From Megascapheus bottae (lineage: Eukaryota > Chordata > Mammalia > Rodentia > Geomyidae): DNA of 64,000 nucleotides. Numbering within the stretch: position 1 is the stretch's first letter; every line of letters starts with the position of its first letter. The notes beneath the pieces are model-generated. The model saw only the letters and a list, made by a program, of their open reading frames with translations, was not told the origin of the DNA and ran no database searches. The stretch is taken from the NCBI GenBank assembly GCA_024803745.1, contig JANJXV010000189.1, positions 1,254,861 through 1,318,860 on the forward strand, written 5' to 3'. This document shows, one piece after another, positions 36,660 to 47,432 of this stretch. The position numbers were made by a program, and so were the translations under genes.

Positions 36660-37994
36660 CTGGAACTGATTCTAGGGAAAATGAGGACTGGCTAATAGGA
36701 GCACAGGTAGAGTAGGCTGCAATAATAGATTAGCCTGATTACAAGTTAAATGATATTTGGTCTTTAAAGCACAGGCATACATTGAATTGTGCTCCTCTGT
36801 AGCTTGAATGAGTAAAGGACAAATTAACCTATCAACAAAATCAGGTTATGTCTGTGGCCGGTAGGTTAGCATTATAAGCCGAGGAGCCCATGTCATGGTA
36901 GGACTTAATATCATAGTTCGTAGTTGTTCAGCCACCTGCAGTCACAACCCTTGTCCAGTTAGCTGATCTGCCTCAGTTTTTATGAAAGGCTGGGTATGTT
37001 GGTTTTTTAGGCCTTGGCTATGAGCTTCTTCACTCCACCATATTTTTAAATTATAGATATTGATTGGATTCTAGACAGATTTTGACCAAGTTTTCCCAGT
37101 TTTGGGGAATTAGATGCTCATTCTCTGCTAGTCCCCTGAGAATGCCCATAGTGTAAGTAGAGGTGGCTCCGTGGGTGCTTATGGCCTGTTTAAACTCTCA
37201 CAGGTTCTTATAAGATAGTGCATCATACACGATATGGAACCAGCCTTCCTGGCAATGCCACACTCCCCTGGGTTAGTTGTTTGTAATCTAATCGGCACCA
37301 CCAAAGGCGTAGAAACAAAAGCTTCCAATTCCCCTTGCAGTTGAGCCCACCAGATTCAGTGAGAAACAAGGAACCTGCTTGGCCTACGACAGTTGGGCAG
37401 ATGGCAGCGCTGGAGGGCGCTGAGGGGTCTCTCATCACTAGAGTGGCAGGAGGAAGATTTTTTTTTTCTCATTATCCTCCAAGGGTTCACATTTCCCAGG
37501 TTCCTTGTTATCAGATCTAGAGCCTTCTGTCACATTTTCCTGCCCTTTTCCCCAAGGCTCAGAGGTTTTAAGTCACATCTTTTTGCTCTTTGCCACAAGA
37601 CTCACAGTTCCTGGTCACATCTCCCTGCTCTTTTTCACAAGATTCAGAGCTTTTAGCTACATCTTTTTTGGTTGCACAGGAGCCTCCTGCACAGGCCCAT
37701 ACTCTGTGGGCTGAGGAACCTGAAAAGACTCCAACTCCGTTGTACTTAAATTGCCTGAAAACTAAACTTTGAATGGGATTTTCCTCCAGAGGCTTTGGGC
37801 CATACAAAATGATCATACAATCTCCCTCTGCCTCTGCACACACAGCCAGCACTCCTTGCGGAGGCAGCAGATGACCGACCATGCTTTCCTACGTTCCAGG
37901 TCAATTTCTCAATTTCTCCATATCCCTTTTCTTTAATTTCATCCCTGACTTTGTCAACAACATGCTCAAGATAGCCGGTCCTTTTGCTCTGCAT
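36660..37994 (-). pseudogene. Decayed betaretrovirus-like gag
   Basis: Upstream of env on the same strand. A short N-terminal ORF opens with ATG at 37,994 (MQSKRTGYLEHVVDKVRDEI) and fits a Gag matrix start without a myristoylation glycine. Downstream, about 37,235-36,660, reading in segments gives capsid-like stretches, including LCEFKQAISTHGATSTYTMG, LIPQNWENLVKICLESNQYL and a major-homology-like PDFVDRL. They are separated by stop codons and at least one frameshift, so no Gag can be made. Nucleocapsid and protease were not found. Assignment to a class II (beta/IAP-like) element rests on the capsid pattern and on the env leader. Confidence 0.65.
37530..37670 (-). repeat. 42-bp tandem repeat inside the gag remnant
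   Basis: Units at 37530-37572 (43 bp), 37573-37614, 37615-37656 and a partial one from 37657. On the minus strand the in-frame 42-bp units encode a 14-residue repeat (DV-x4-ESC-x-KEQ). The 43-bp unit is out of frame. The position fits the variable region between matrix and capsid. Confidence 0.7.
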
Positions 37995-38199
37995 TAACCC
38001 TACCCTGGCCGTCCTGAAGCATGTCCTGGCGTGGGTTCCTGGACCATGAACTCTTCAGTGTTCCGAGGCTGACCTCCCAAGTCCTTCGGTTCCCCTTTTC
38101 TTCACCTCTCCTCGAGCCCAACAGATGTTGCAAACTGCCACGGCTGCCTTTTCCCACCTTGACTAGGTGCAACACGGGGATGGAACCTGGACCACGGAA

Positions 38200-38217
38200 T
38201 TGGTTTTCAGGGCACCA
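38200..38217 (-). other. Possible primer-binding site
   Basis: The minus strand reads TGGTGCCCTGAAAACC just after the presumed LTR end. The first seven bases fit the complement of a CCA-terminated tRNA such as tRNA-Phe, used by IAP-type elements. The rest matches poorly, so the tRNA is not certain. Confidence 0.3.
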
Positions 38218-38224
38218 GGGGGCC

Positions 38225-38412
38225 TGTGCCTCTTGCCAGCAACAGACTGCCCAAGGTCCCACTAACAAGGTATTTATTGAGTATCAGACAGGGAGTCATG
38301 CAGGAGGTAAAGTAGCAATCTCTTTGAAGTTACAGATAAAGGCAAGTCAAACAATCTCAGGATGAGTGATGTCCTTATCTTAGGAGGTAGAGGTAAACAG
38401 AAAACAGCCACA
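38225..38412 (-). mobile_element. Probable 5' LTR of the env-bearing provirus
   Basis: Read on the minus strand, a segment starting TGTGGCTG near 38,412 reaches an AATAAA at 38,278-38,273 and ends in CA at 38,225. A short spacer and a primer-binding-site-like TGGTGCC (38,217-38,211) follow, then the gag leader. The left boundary is a guess from the TG start. No matching 3' LTR was found below env. Confidence 0.4.
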
Positions 38413-39539
38413 TTTATTATTTTTTTTGTCAGTCCTGGGGCTTCACTGCACCTAAATCTGAATCATCTTGAGCTTTAAATCAAAGAGTGATTTATAAGCA
38501 ATGAGAGTGAGAGAGAGAGGGAGATAGGAGAGAGAGAGAGAGTTTTATAAGGGCAGAGAGGTTTGGAAATCCTTTTTACAGAGCAAAGTGCAGGTGGATG
38601 AAGATTCTGAGCTATGCAGGGCCATGAGTTGCAGTGACAGCAAACTGTAGGCCAAATAGGCAAGACAAAATACCTTCTTGTCTTTCTGTGTTTTCTGGGA
38701 AGCCTGGCAGGTACCCACTCAGTTTGGAAGGTCCAGAGAATAAGGCAGACAGACTTTAGAAGCCATGTGACTTGCCACCCCTGAAGCCATGGGTGAGGCC
38801 GTTGTGTGTCCTGAGTAACATGCAGCTGGGATGGCCTCATTGCAGCTGACTCTGGAAATAGACGTATACACCTGGTATCTTGTCTTGATGGCTCATGTAT
38901 GGGCACGTCAGAGCACTGTGGGGCAGGCACATTGGCCAGGAATAAGGGGGAAGAGAGAAGGTCCAGAAACAAACCAGAAAGGTTAGAATCTGCCTTAAAG
39001 CCCAGAGAGAAGATGGAAACATCAAGGTTTAAAAGTTGCCTAAGCGTCCCATGATCGGGAAAATGCCATTACTGAACGTCCAAGGCAACTCTAAGTCACA
39101 ACTTGTGTACTTTAGGCACTGGAGAGTGTAGGAAGAGGATAGCTCAGTGGATTGGCATTCCTCAGCTAGTCAAAGGGATCAAGAGTTAAGGACAGGAGGA
39201 TGTGGCACAACTGGGAGGGGTAGGTACATGAGAACAGCATGGCAGGACAATATCTTCCTAATGGAGACCCTGCAGGAGGAAGGCACATTCAAATCCAGCG
39301 CTGCAAGGAGTTCCCTTTAGTAATGTCCACTGATTGTCTCAGCTACTCTGGAAATTAGGGAAGAAGAATTTTTTGAACACATGAGTCCATGGACAGGCTG
39401 GGCAGCATAAGGATACCCTCTACCCTCAAAAGGTGAAACTACATTGGCAAGATAAAAGAAGGGCCAAAGACTGGGTTTGTCTCCTTTCCCTCTATCTAAC
39501 ATCATGTCTGTTCTCAGAACTTGCAATGGGCATGAGTCC
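38413..39539. other. Unassigned sequence between provirus and right duplication block
   Basis: A short (GA)-rich run lies at about 38,505-38,545. No gene, LTR end or target duplication for the provirus was recognised. Short ORFs on the minus strand have no family resemblance. Confidence 0.3.
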
Positions 39540-42517
39540 TCTGTGTTTCTAAGCCTACTTCCTGGGCTTTCACAATGATGGGAATGAACAGGGTGCTAAA
39601 GGAAACCTTTCCCTCATGGTTGGGTTGGGCTAGTCTAAGAGACTGAAGAAAATAGCAACCTGAACATTTGCCCGTAGTCTGGATTCTGGCCGTTTTCCAG
39701 TGCTCCCTGGGTTAGAATAGATTGAGGGGCAGAGTGCTCAAGATGCTGTGACAGAGTACCAGTAAGTACTGGCAGAAATATGTTTTCCTTAGGTCTCTTT
39801 GCAAAGAATTATAAGAGAAAGGAGATTGATTTGCATGACCATTGCTGGCTTACTGTAGTTTGGATTTTTGGGCTGGTGCCCTGGTCCAAGATGTCCTACT
39901 GCTGCTACTGCTGAATTATCTGCTGTCCTTCCCTTCTCAGGCCCCAAGAGTCCAGAGTATCTCAGTGTCTCCCACCTCTGCCATTTCCATGTCCATCTTC
40001 TACCTCAAGGAACCATTTACTGGGGGCTCAGGTTCATCTTTCCCGATCTGTGTTTCTAACAGGCTTGGCATCATGGCCTAAGGCCAGTGGTAATAGGTTC
40101 CAGCTATAGTAGGTTTGCTGTGTGCTGAGGCAGTAGCTTCTCTCCTCCATGGACACATTCAGCTTGAGTGAGACCCACCCTGGAATTGTGGGGGAGGGTA
40201 TAGGATGCCTGTTCCTGAAGGATGAGCCTCAGTTCCTATAGTCCCTGTCTGTGGAGGGATCTGACTCTTCACTCAGGCAGGGAAGGGTTAATATAAGGAC
40301 AAGCTCAAGGATGATGACTTCTCAAGAGACCATCTGATACTGCCCCAGGTAAGCTAGAAGCATGCTGTTTCCCTTCCAGGAGAGCACCTGACATGCTCTT
40401 TCTCCCTGACACTGCCCTAAGGTGAGCCAGAACCATGCTCCTTCCACAGTCATGAGGGCCTCTGGGGCTGAGTTATCTCTTCTTAACCCATGGGCCACTC
40501 ATCAGACTCATGCCTAGTTACTGCCTGGAGTCTTGCCTAATGTACATTCTACTCTCAGGAAGATGGTGATACGGGTGTCATGAGCTCCTATTCAGTCATA
40601 GGCAGGAATCTGGGACTCCCCAGAGGGTGTAGAAAGGGTCTGAGGTGTACCCCTGCTATCCTGCAGTGTGGTGCTGAACAGGCTCCTGAAGAATCATAAA
40701 ACAGAACTGGGCATTGGCAGCCTTGCTAGTGTAAGGGGCCTCTAGCCGGGCCAGACGGTCTTGCCTTTTGGAGATGTCTCCTCCAAACAAGGCTACCTAC
40801 CACCTGTGCGGAGGTGCTGTAAGATCTGATGGTCACGTAGGGCCTTCTAGGTTCTCATGAAGATGGAATATGAGCAGGACATTGGGACAGCTTCTCTTGG
40901 GTGCCTGTACCTGCTGTTTTTGTATCCTGGGAATGCACGTGTCTCTGGTTGTGTTATCTGTGTCTCTGGGCACACCTGGGAAAACCTCCTAGAAATCATG
41001 GCAGTCTATCTCTAGTTCTGCTTCCCCACACTGAGCTCCCAGTGCTTGGCCCGCATCAGGACTGGGATAAACCTGAGCATGACATGAGTTCTGAGCTCCC
41101 GCTCAGAAGTCCTAGTGTCTGGCTTGTTGCTCTTGTTCCCTTCCATTCAGTGAACTCTGATGGTTGTATTTATTTTTTGCTTTATTTGAAGTTCACCCTA
41201 CACAAGTAAGTAATCTAGATGTCAAATATAAACCAAACTAATATTGGAGCAGGCCTTTTCTATTGACAATCTTACAATGTTCCCCACTCTGGCTTTGAAC
41301 TCCTAGACTCCACTCCTCCTTCCATCTTCAGAGTCAGTGGGACCACAGACAAATGCCTCCATAATGGCTTGGAGATAGCCTTCTCCCCTGATACTCTCTG
41401 GGAAAGAATTGATAAGAAGTACTGGCTCTCCCTCATTCCTGAATATTTTATATGAAGTATATTTTATATGAAGTAACCACAAAGCACAGGTGTCTGTGTG
41501 GTCAAAAGCCGTCGGGTGGGATATCGGCAGCAGCTCCATGAAGTGACTGGAAGTGCTCAGGGCCAGGAGCGGTAACATGAAGTTGGGTTTTCTTAGGCCC
41601 CAATGCAATCTCTTCCTGTTGCTCATCAGTTTCTTTGAAGGAAAAATCATTTAGAATAGGTAAAATTATCATTTGGAAGAGGTTTTTTTTTTTATAGTAC
41701 CAAAGTCTGTTCTTAAGTCTGTGCTTGTTAGGCAGGCACTCTGACACTTGAGCCATGCACCTACCCCATTTTCCTTTACTCACCGGACAGGACCTCACAT
41801 TTTTGGTGGTCTATGCCAGGATCTCCCAATTACGTGTCATCTGTACCTGTGGTAACAAGCACACACTTGCAGTTCATCTGAGATTTCCCCAGGTTGATAA
41901 GGTATAGTTCTCCTAATCTAGGCCTGTCAAGTAGGTAGGATTACCGGCATCCCTATGAGAGGTGTTTCTTAAGTGCTTGCTCTTGAAAGGGTTAGGTGCT
42001 CCATTTGAACTCTTAGTCGATGAGATTTATCTTAGCAAGCCCATGGTGGTAAATCTTAACATTTTCACAAGTGGGCATGTTGGGACATGAACTCAATTAT
42101 AGAAAGACACTGAGCTGGACCTTGGCTAGAGCTGGCAACATGTGAACTGAGTGTGTGGACCCCTGGGTTGTGGTCTAATGAATTACTTTAATGTGGAGAA
42201 GAGCTTAGCAGAGTGGAGCAGCTCAGGACAGCAGGTAGACAAGGTGCAGGCCCAAGAGCGTAAAGGACTTTGGAAGTGGACTCGAGCTCACACTGGGGTT
42301 TGAGGGTGTAGATCTTGTTAGGCTGAGGGAAGGTTGGACATGTGCCTTTGTGGAAATTGTGCTGTGGATTCAAGGCCATTGCTCCTACTCTGTGAGACAC
42401 CTGGTGGCCAGACCATTGGAAGAGAGAAGGAGGGTGGCTGATATTATTGAAAAAATAAAATTGATTCTGCAGACAATACTGGGACATGGGCTTCCAATTC
42501 CAAATCTAGTAACTGAG
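39540..42517. repeat. Direct duplication block, right copy
   Basis: Partner of 31,150-34,656, offset about 8.4 kb. Outside the ~600 bp near-identical tract, identity is visibly lower with many small indels. The right edge is followed by unrelated sequence, where the left copy is followed by the env-bearing retrovirus. No gene was recognised. Confidence 0.8.
41700..41965 (-). mobile_element. Old SINE shared by both duplication blocks (right)
   Basis: Counterpart of 33,810-34,105 (GGTCTATGCCAGGATCTCCC and following). Confidence 0.55.
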
Positions 42518-42975
42518 TGAAAGTAGCTTTTCGTCCCTCCTTGTAGAGTTTTGTCCACTTGCTTACTTCCTTGGGCTGAGGATGTAAACCAGGTAGAGCC
42601 CAGCAGGCTCCTTCTGCAGCCAGCATCAGTTTCTTCCTTTCTTGGTGAGCCATGAGTCTCCGCTGGCCTCTTCCTCTGCCTAGGACAGTGTTGCCTATTT
42701 GTCTTGACTCCAGGCTGCAGGCCTAGGCAGCCTCGTGACAAATGGGCTCCTGCTGGGCACCAAGATACTTTGAACTGCCTGTATGATATGCTCTTCAGTC
42801 CTCCCTGCAGGGAGGTGTGTGAGGTGAGTCATGTGAGAGGGACACCACTCTTTAGCATTTTGATGGAGAGATGCTCCTTATGGAAAGGAAGGCACATTTT
42901 CTTTCCTACCCGAACAAACACAACCAGGTCAGTGAGTACAATGTGCAGACTTCCAAATCCTATAAACACTTGTAT

Positions 42976-43287
42976 TCTTTTTTCCATATATTTTATTGTA
43001 ATTAATAGACGGGTTACATTATATTCACCAGAGAGAAGGTGTGTTACTTCACAAACATTGATACCCTTTCTCATGTCATGGTCCCCATTTCCCTCCCCCC
43101 ACCCTCACCCCTCATCTTGTTCCCCTCCCTTCCCTATCCTATTTCAAACAACCAAATACACATATATACACTGTATCAGTTAACAAGGTGAAATACTGTA
43201 ACAATGTGAGATAACCAAGGGACAGCAAAAGAGATGAGAGATAACACAGTACATTAAGAACAACAATCACTCATGATATGGCTTTTA
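42976..43287 (-). mobile_element. LINE-1 3' end, reversed, with target duplication
   Basis: 312 bp, the reverse complement of the family at 6,856-7,251, flanked by AAACACTTGTAT at 42,964-42,975 and 43,288-43,299. Confidence 0.8.
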
Positions 43288-43421
43288 AAACACTTGTATC
43301 TTTACAGAGTGTGATGCCCAGTCTCAAGCTTTATCTTCTTATCATTGCTGTGTCAGTTTTGGCCTCTGGAATAGCACCATTTAAAGAGGGTTCTCTTCAA
43401 CAGGATATGTGGCCATAGTCT

Positions 43422-43841
43422 GTTGGGGACTGACTGTGGGGTCAGTGACCATGACTGTGGGGTCAGTGACCTTGGACCCCCACAATTGAGTACACAAGGA
43501 AGTAAGCTCTTATCATGATTTTGGGCTGTGTCCATAGCTTCTCATTTAACCTGTTTGGGACTTGATAGCTTCTCATTCAACCTATTTGAGACTTGATACT
43601 GTTTGTACGAATATAGCCCCTGGCAGTTCCCTAGTTTAAAGAAGTGTATTTAAGGTCAGAACTGGAAATAAACTGGGCTACGGTCTTGGGCTACAGGCTT
43701 CTTAAGCTGTTGCTCCTGATTTGGGCTGTAGCCCTCCTGAACCCCATCTGTTTGTCTCTCTTCTATTTTTTCCTAGTCCTTGCCCCCTATTTCAGGAATC
43801 CCAATCTGCGAACCCTGGTTTGCTGCCGGCTGGCCCCGGCA
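43422..43841 (+). mobile_element. Solo LTR with 6-bp target-site duplication
   Basis: A 420-bp element begins TGTTGGGG and ends CCCCGGCA, near-perfect inverted termini. It is flanked by the direct repeat ATAGTC (43,416-43,421 and 43,842-43,847). A TATA-like TATTTAAG at about 43,648 and AATAAA at about 43,668 fit a U3-R order on the plus strand. Near the 5' end the 19-mer GACTGTGGGGTCAGTGACC occurs twice in tandem. Six-base duplications are typical of class II (beta/IAP-like) retroviruses. Confidence 0.85.
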
Positions 43842-44149
43842 ATAGTCCATGCAATGTGAGCATTGAGGTCAATAAGTGCCAGGCCTTGTCCTGAGTAAGA
43901 GGGGAGGCAGTCAGGCCATCCGTCCAGCTGTAGATGAAGTCTAGCTGATCTTAGTATAAGAAATGTTCTAGATCTAGTTTGAGACCTTTTGGGGAAAATA
44001 TCTCTGCTTTGTTTATGTCATTGCTATCCCACTCTTGACATTTTGTATACATTCCTGGTGTCCTGAAGGTATCAGCAAGGGCTAGATGACCCTGATCATG
44101 GTGGAGGACTATGTAGGTGAATGTGCATTGGTATCTAGTGACCATGACT

Positions 44150-47100
44150 CACCAGCTCCCTTTTCTCAGCTTCACACTTTTCTTAACCAATTGGAAGGAG
44201 AAGATAGGAGCTGAGAATAGGAGGAGCCTCATCCATGGTAGCACTTCCGGCTTGGAGAAGCCACACTACTTATTCAGACCACAGGCTCTGAATTCATCCT
44301 ACAGAGTTCCAAGTCAGGTACCATCGCCGAGGAAGCAGAGTTGCCAGGACTGGTAAGTGATGCAGGAAGACAAGTATTTGCTGAGTATGAGATTGGGGTT
44401 CCTGTGGTTACAGTATTAGGGGGCTTGGAGTGGCTCTGTTTCCTATGGAGATGTTAACACAGCTTGGCCCTCTTTGTTACCTCAGGTTCACACAGGTGTT
44501 TATCATAGAGCTCTCTGCCAGGACCAAGACCTTCTTTCTTCCCACCTTCTTTAGCACCCGCAACAGTGCAGGGTCAGACAGACTCCTGAGCTCCACAAAT
44601 TTGTGATGTTATGATCTTAATTTGTCTTCCATATTTATGACTCCCTGGTGTGGGAGTCAAGAAGAATGACTATCCCCATAGTCTGCAGCGAGGATGGGGT
44701 GGGTAACAAGATCAGATAAGATGACTCATTACACTTCACCAACCTTAAATTCAGTGTTGAGTTTGCCACCACAGTGTTCCAGAGAGTCATTCAAGTATTT
44801 GGAAACTAGAAATGGGTAGGAAATCTGTCTGCTAACATGGCAGTGATTGCAGAGAAATGTCATCAAGAGTAAAGGGAACCCTGGTGTTCTCAGTTGGAAA
44901 AGACCTAGGCCTTCCAGGGAGATATATAGCCCCAGCACAGCTCCACCAGTCCCAGGCAGGTGGAAGATTGTATTGTTTCATTTTTATAATTCGTTCATGT
45001 TGCTACTAATGAGATATGGGTCATTTTGCTTTGAATATGAAGAAGTACAAGAAGTATGCTCTAGAGCAGACTTCTGAGAAGTCCCAGTTTCTCAAGAGGC
45101 TGAGGCTGAAAGATTTCCTAAGGCAGCAAGCTCGAGGATAGCTTGAGCACTAGCATAAGTTTTGAATAAGGATCCATGTTCAAGCTGCTTACTTGATAAT
45201 GAGGATCAATGTGCAGTTCCTGGGGCTTCTGCAGGCTGAGGACTGAATCCATGTGTGTGGCCTGAGAATAGTGTCACTGTTCTGCATAAAACGCTTTGAT
45301 CAGTAGCCTGGTATGGGAGGAAGTGGCTATGGGGTTCAAAAGAATTCTGTGACTATGACCCAGGAACTACTTTATTCCCTCGCCATGACAAGAGAAGAGA
45401 GTCTCAAGCTCACATTTGTGAGCTTGTCCAATAGGGCTCAGGACCCACAATGTCTTAGAGAAAAGTTTTACCTTCCTCTGTCTCCTGCTTTGGTCCTTGG
45501 TTTTGTATTGTGTCTGGTGTAGGGCTGTTGTGTCCTCTCGTGGGACTTGGGCTGTGTCATTGGGAGACCCTGTGCAGGCTAACTCCAGGTTGCCCTCTTC
45601 TCCTGTGAAGAGTCATGTGTAACCACCAGGGTTGGGACAGCAGCAGAAAGTGGAAGATAATGATCAGCCCACTCTTCACAGAAAAGATGGGCTGGCCCCA
45701 GACTTAGAACATTCTAGTGCCTGGAGGAAACAGGGATTCAGGAAGTTCCTAACTTCGGGGCTCTAATCACTGTGATTGCATCAGGATGGACATAGAACAG
45801 CCTCTTGTCAATGTGGACATGAAAGGTATGGTCAGTCCTGTGTCCCCACACCAAGCCATTCCCACCCTTCCTGCCCAATCCCAGCCCTCTGCAGTTCCAC
45901 TGAGATGCATACAAATGCTCAGTGCTGGTGCTGTGGTAGCTTTGGGAAATCAGAGCTGAACACTGTGGTAAGCCTGAAGGTCAGCTGGTCTACCTGGATA
46001 AGGTATGTTCTCCGTGGAAGGTCGTCTCTCTTGTATGGCAAGATCTTGTGAATATATGAATATACCATATCTATAATTTGTATCTGTGGGGCACCTGCAT
46101 GTGTACTTATTCTTATGGGTTGTATGCCTGCGTATGTGCACTTCATCTTTTTTCTATGAAATATAAATATATTTTATTGAGTTGAAAGCAAAGAATTTAA
46201 GTACTGTATAATGCCTTAGTTTCACATAAAAATTAGCATAAAGGTGGCATATGGAGGGGTTACAGTTACAGAAGTCAGAGAATGAGTATATTTCCTTTTG
46301 AGAAGTGTCATCTCTTCCCTGGTTTTCTTCCGGTTTTTCCCTCCACTCTAAGTTGTATGGTTCATTTTAAAGATAATGTCTAGTGAGTATCACTGCTGCG
46401 TTTGTTTACCTTTTATCCACCATTTCTCTGCTCTCCCTTAGCCTCCCCCAAACAGATAAATTAGCATACAAGATAAAAGGTAGAGAAATAAAAAAAGTGA
46501 CAAAGGAAATAAAAAAGAAAAAGAGAAAAAAGCAAAATGACAAAATAACAAAAATGATTTTATATGGTCATATGCACATAGCGATTGAGCCTTTGTGATC
46601 CTCTCCTAAGAATATCTTCCTCTGACCTCTGTGTGAATGTTTAGCATCCTGTATAATTTTTCATTTTCAAGATGCACTTTATCTTTCCAGCTCTCTAGTT
46701 TCTCTGGCCATTTTCCTTTGATGGCCATTATAGAACATAGAAAACCTACATCTTTGGTGAAATAAACTCTAGCTCTGTGTCCTTCCTGTGTGTCTAGTTA
46801 TACATTACCCACTGAAGCTAGGTAGGAAGGAAGCCAGTGAAGAACAGTTCCAGTCTGCCTACATCCCTACAGCCTCAATTATGCCTACTACCATGTCTGA
46901 CACAGTATAGACTGGCAAAGTGGAGGTGGGAGAAGGTCCTGGAATCCCGTGGCTCCAGCATTGTCCTGTGCCTTTGTGCAACTGCCCTCCAAGTGCTCTA
47001 TCCAATAACTTCTGCTCCTCAGCAGGTGGACTTGGGCAGAAGAGGTGGCAGAGGGGAAATGAGGGATCACAGAGAAGCAAGAGCTGCATGTGGCTGCACA

Positions 47101-47326
47101 GTCTGATGGGTAATCTTGATTTTCCCCTCTTCCAATGATGTGCCTGCAGGCTGCAACGAAGCACCAGTGGATTTTGACACCCAGAAGGTGAGAGTGGCCA
47201 CTTCTCAGGTCTCCAGGAAGTAGATGTGGGTTCCTGGGAACTTTGCTGCTCAGTAGCTCTGAACAAAGCTGTGGTCCTACAGCTGTGAGCATCATCTCAT
47301 CAGAAGCAGCACCTGCTTTCTACCCT
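44150..47326 (+). other. Region upstream of the Sema4d-like paralogue
   Basis: Probably holds the promoter and noncoding 5' exons of the semaphorin gene, but none is certain. Exon-like ends with good donors occur at about 44,352 (CAGGACTG before GTAAGT) and 45,827 (ACATGAAAG before GTATGG), and an exon-like piece lies at 47,152-47,186 (AG before, GTGAGA after). LINE-derived sequence fills about 46,150-46,585. Confidence 0.3.
46150..46585. mobile_element. LINE-derived fragment
   Basis: AT-rich sequence with a poly-purine end (about 46,470-46,560) and the repeat-like TCTAGTGAGTATCACTGCTG. It looks like LINE-1 3' UTR sequence; orientation was not settled. Confidence 0.4.
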
Positions 47327-47432
47327 ATGAGGATGCACGGCCTCAGTGGGGAGCTTGTCACAGCCCTGGTGGTGATGTTTGGGACAGTGATGTCATATGG
47401 ACCAATGGCACGGATCAACTGGAATCTTGAAG
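47327..47432 (+). CDS. Signal-peptide exon of the Sema4d-like paralogue
   Basis: Thirty-five codons plus one base from ATG at 47,327. A second ATG lies two codons on. The hydrophobic core is [13 protein letters not shown] and the mature part starts near YGPMARINW, mirroring the first exon of SEMA4D. The donor GTGAGG follows directly. The upstream acceptor is uncertain: CAG at 47,244-47,246, 47,279-47,281 or 47,300-47,302 could open the exon, and the noncoding first exon and promoter were not identified. Confidence 0.85.

Noticed and set aside
31150..42517. Reading the paired blocks as the LTRs of the env provirus
   Set aside because: They are about 3 kb long, have no TG/CA ends or internal poly(A) layout at their edges, and extend past the provirus; a different LTR candidate lies next to the gag leader.
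42385..42741. Overlapping minus-strand ORFs at 42.4-42.7 kb as another retroviral fragment
   Set aside because: The reading (e.g. KWTKLYKEGRKATFTQ) is vaguely retroelement-like but too short to assign.
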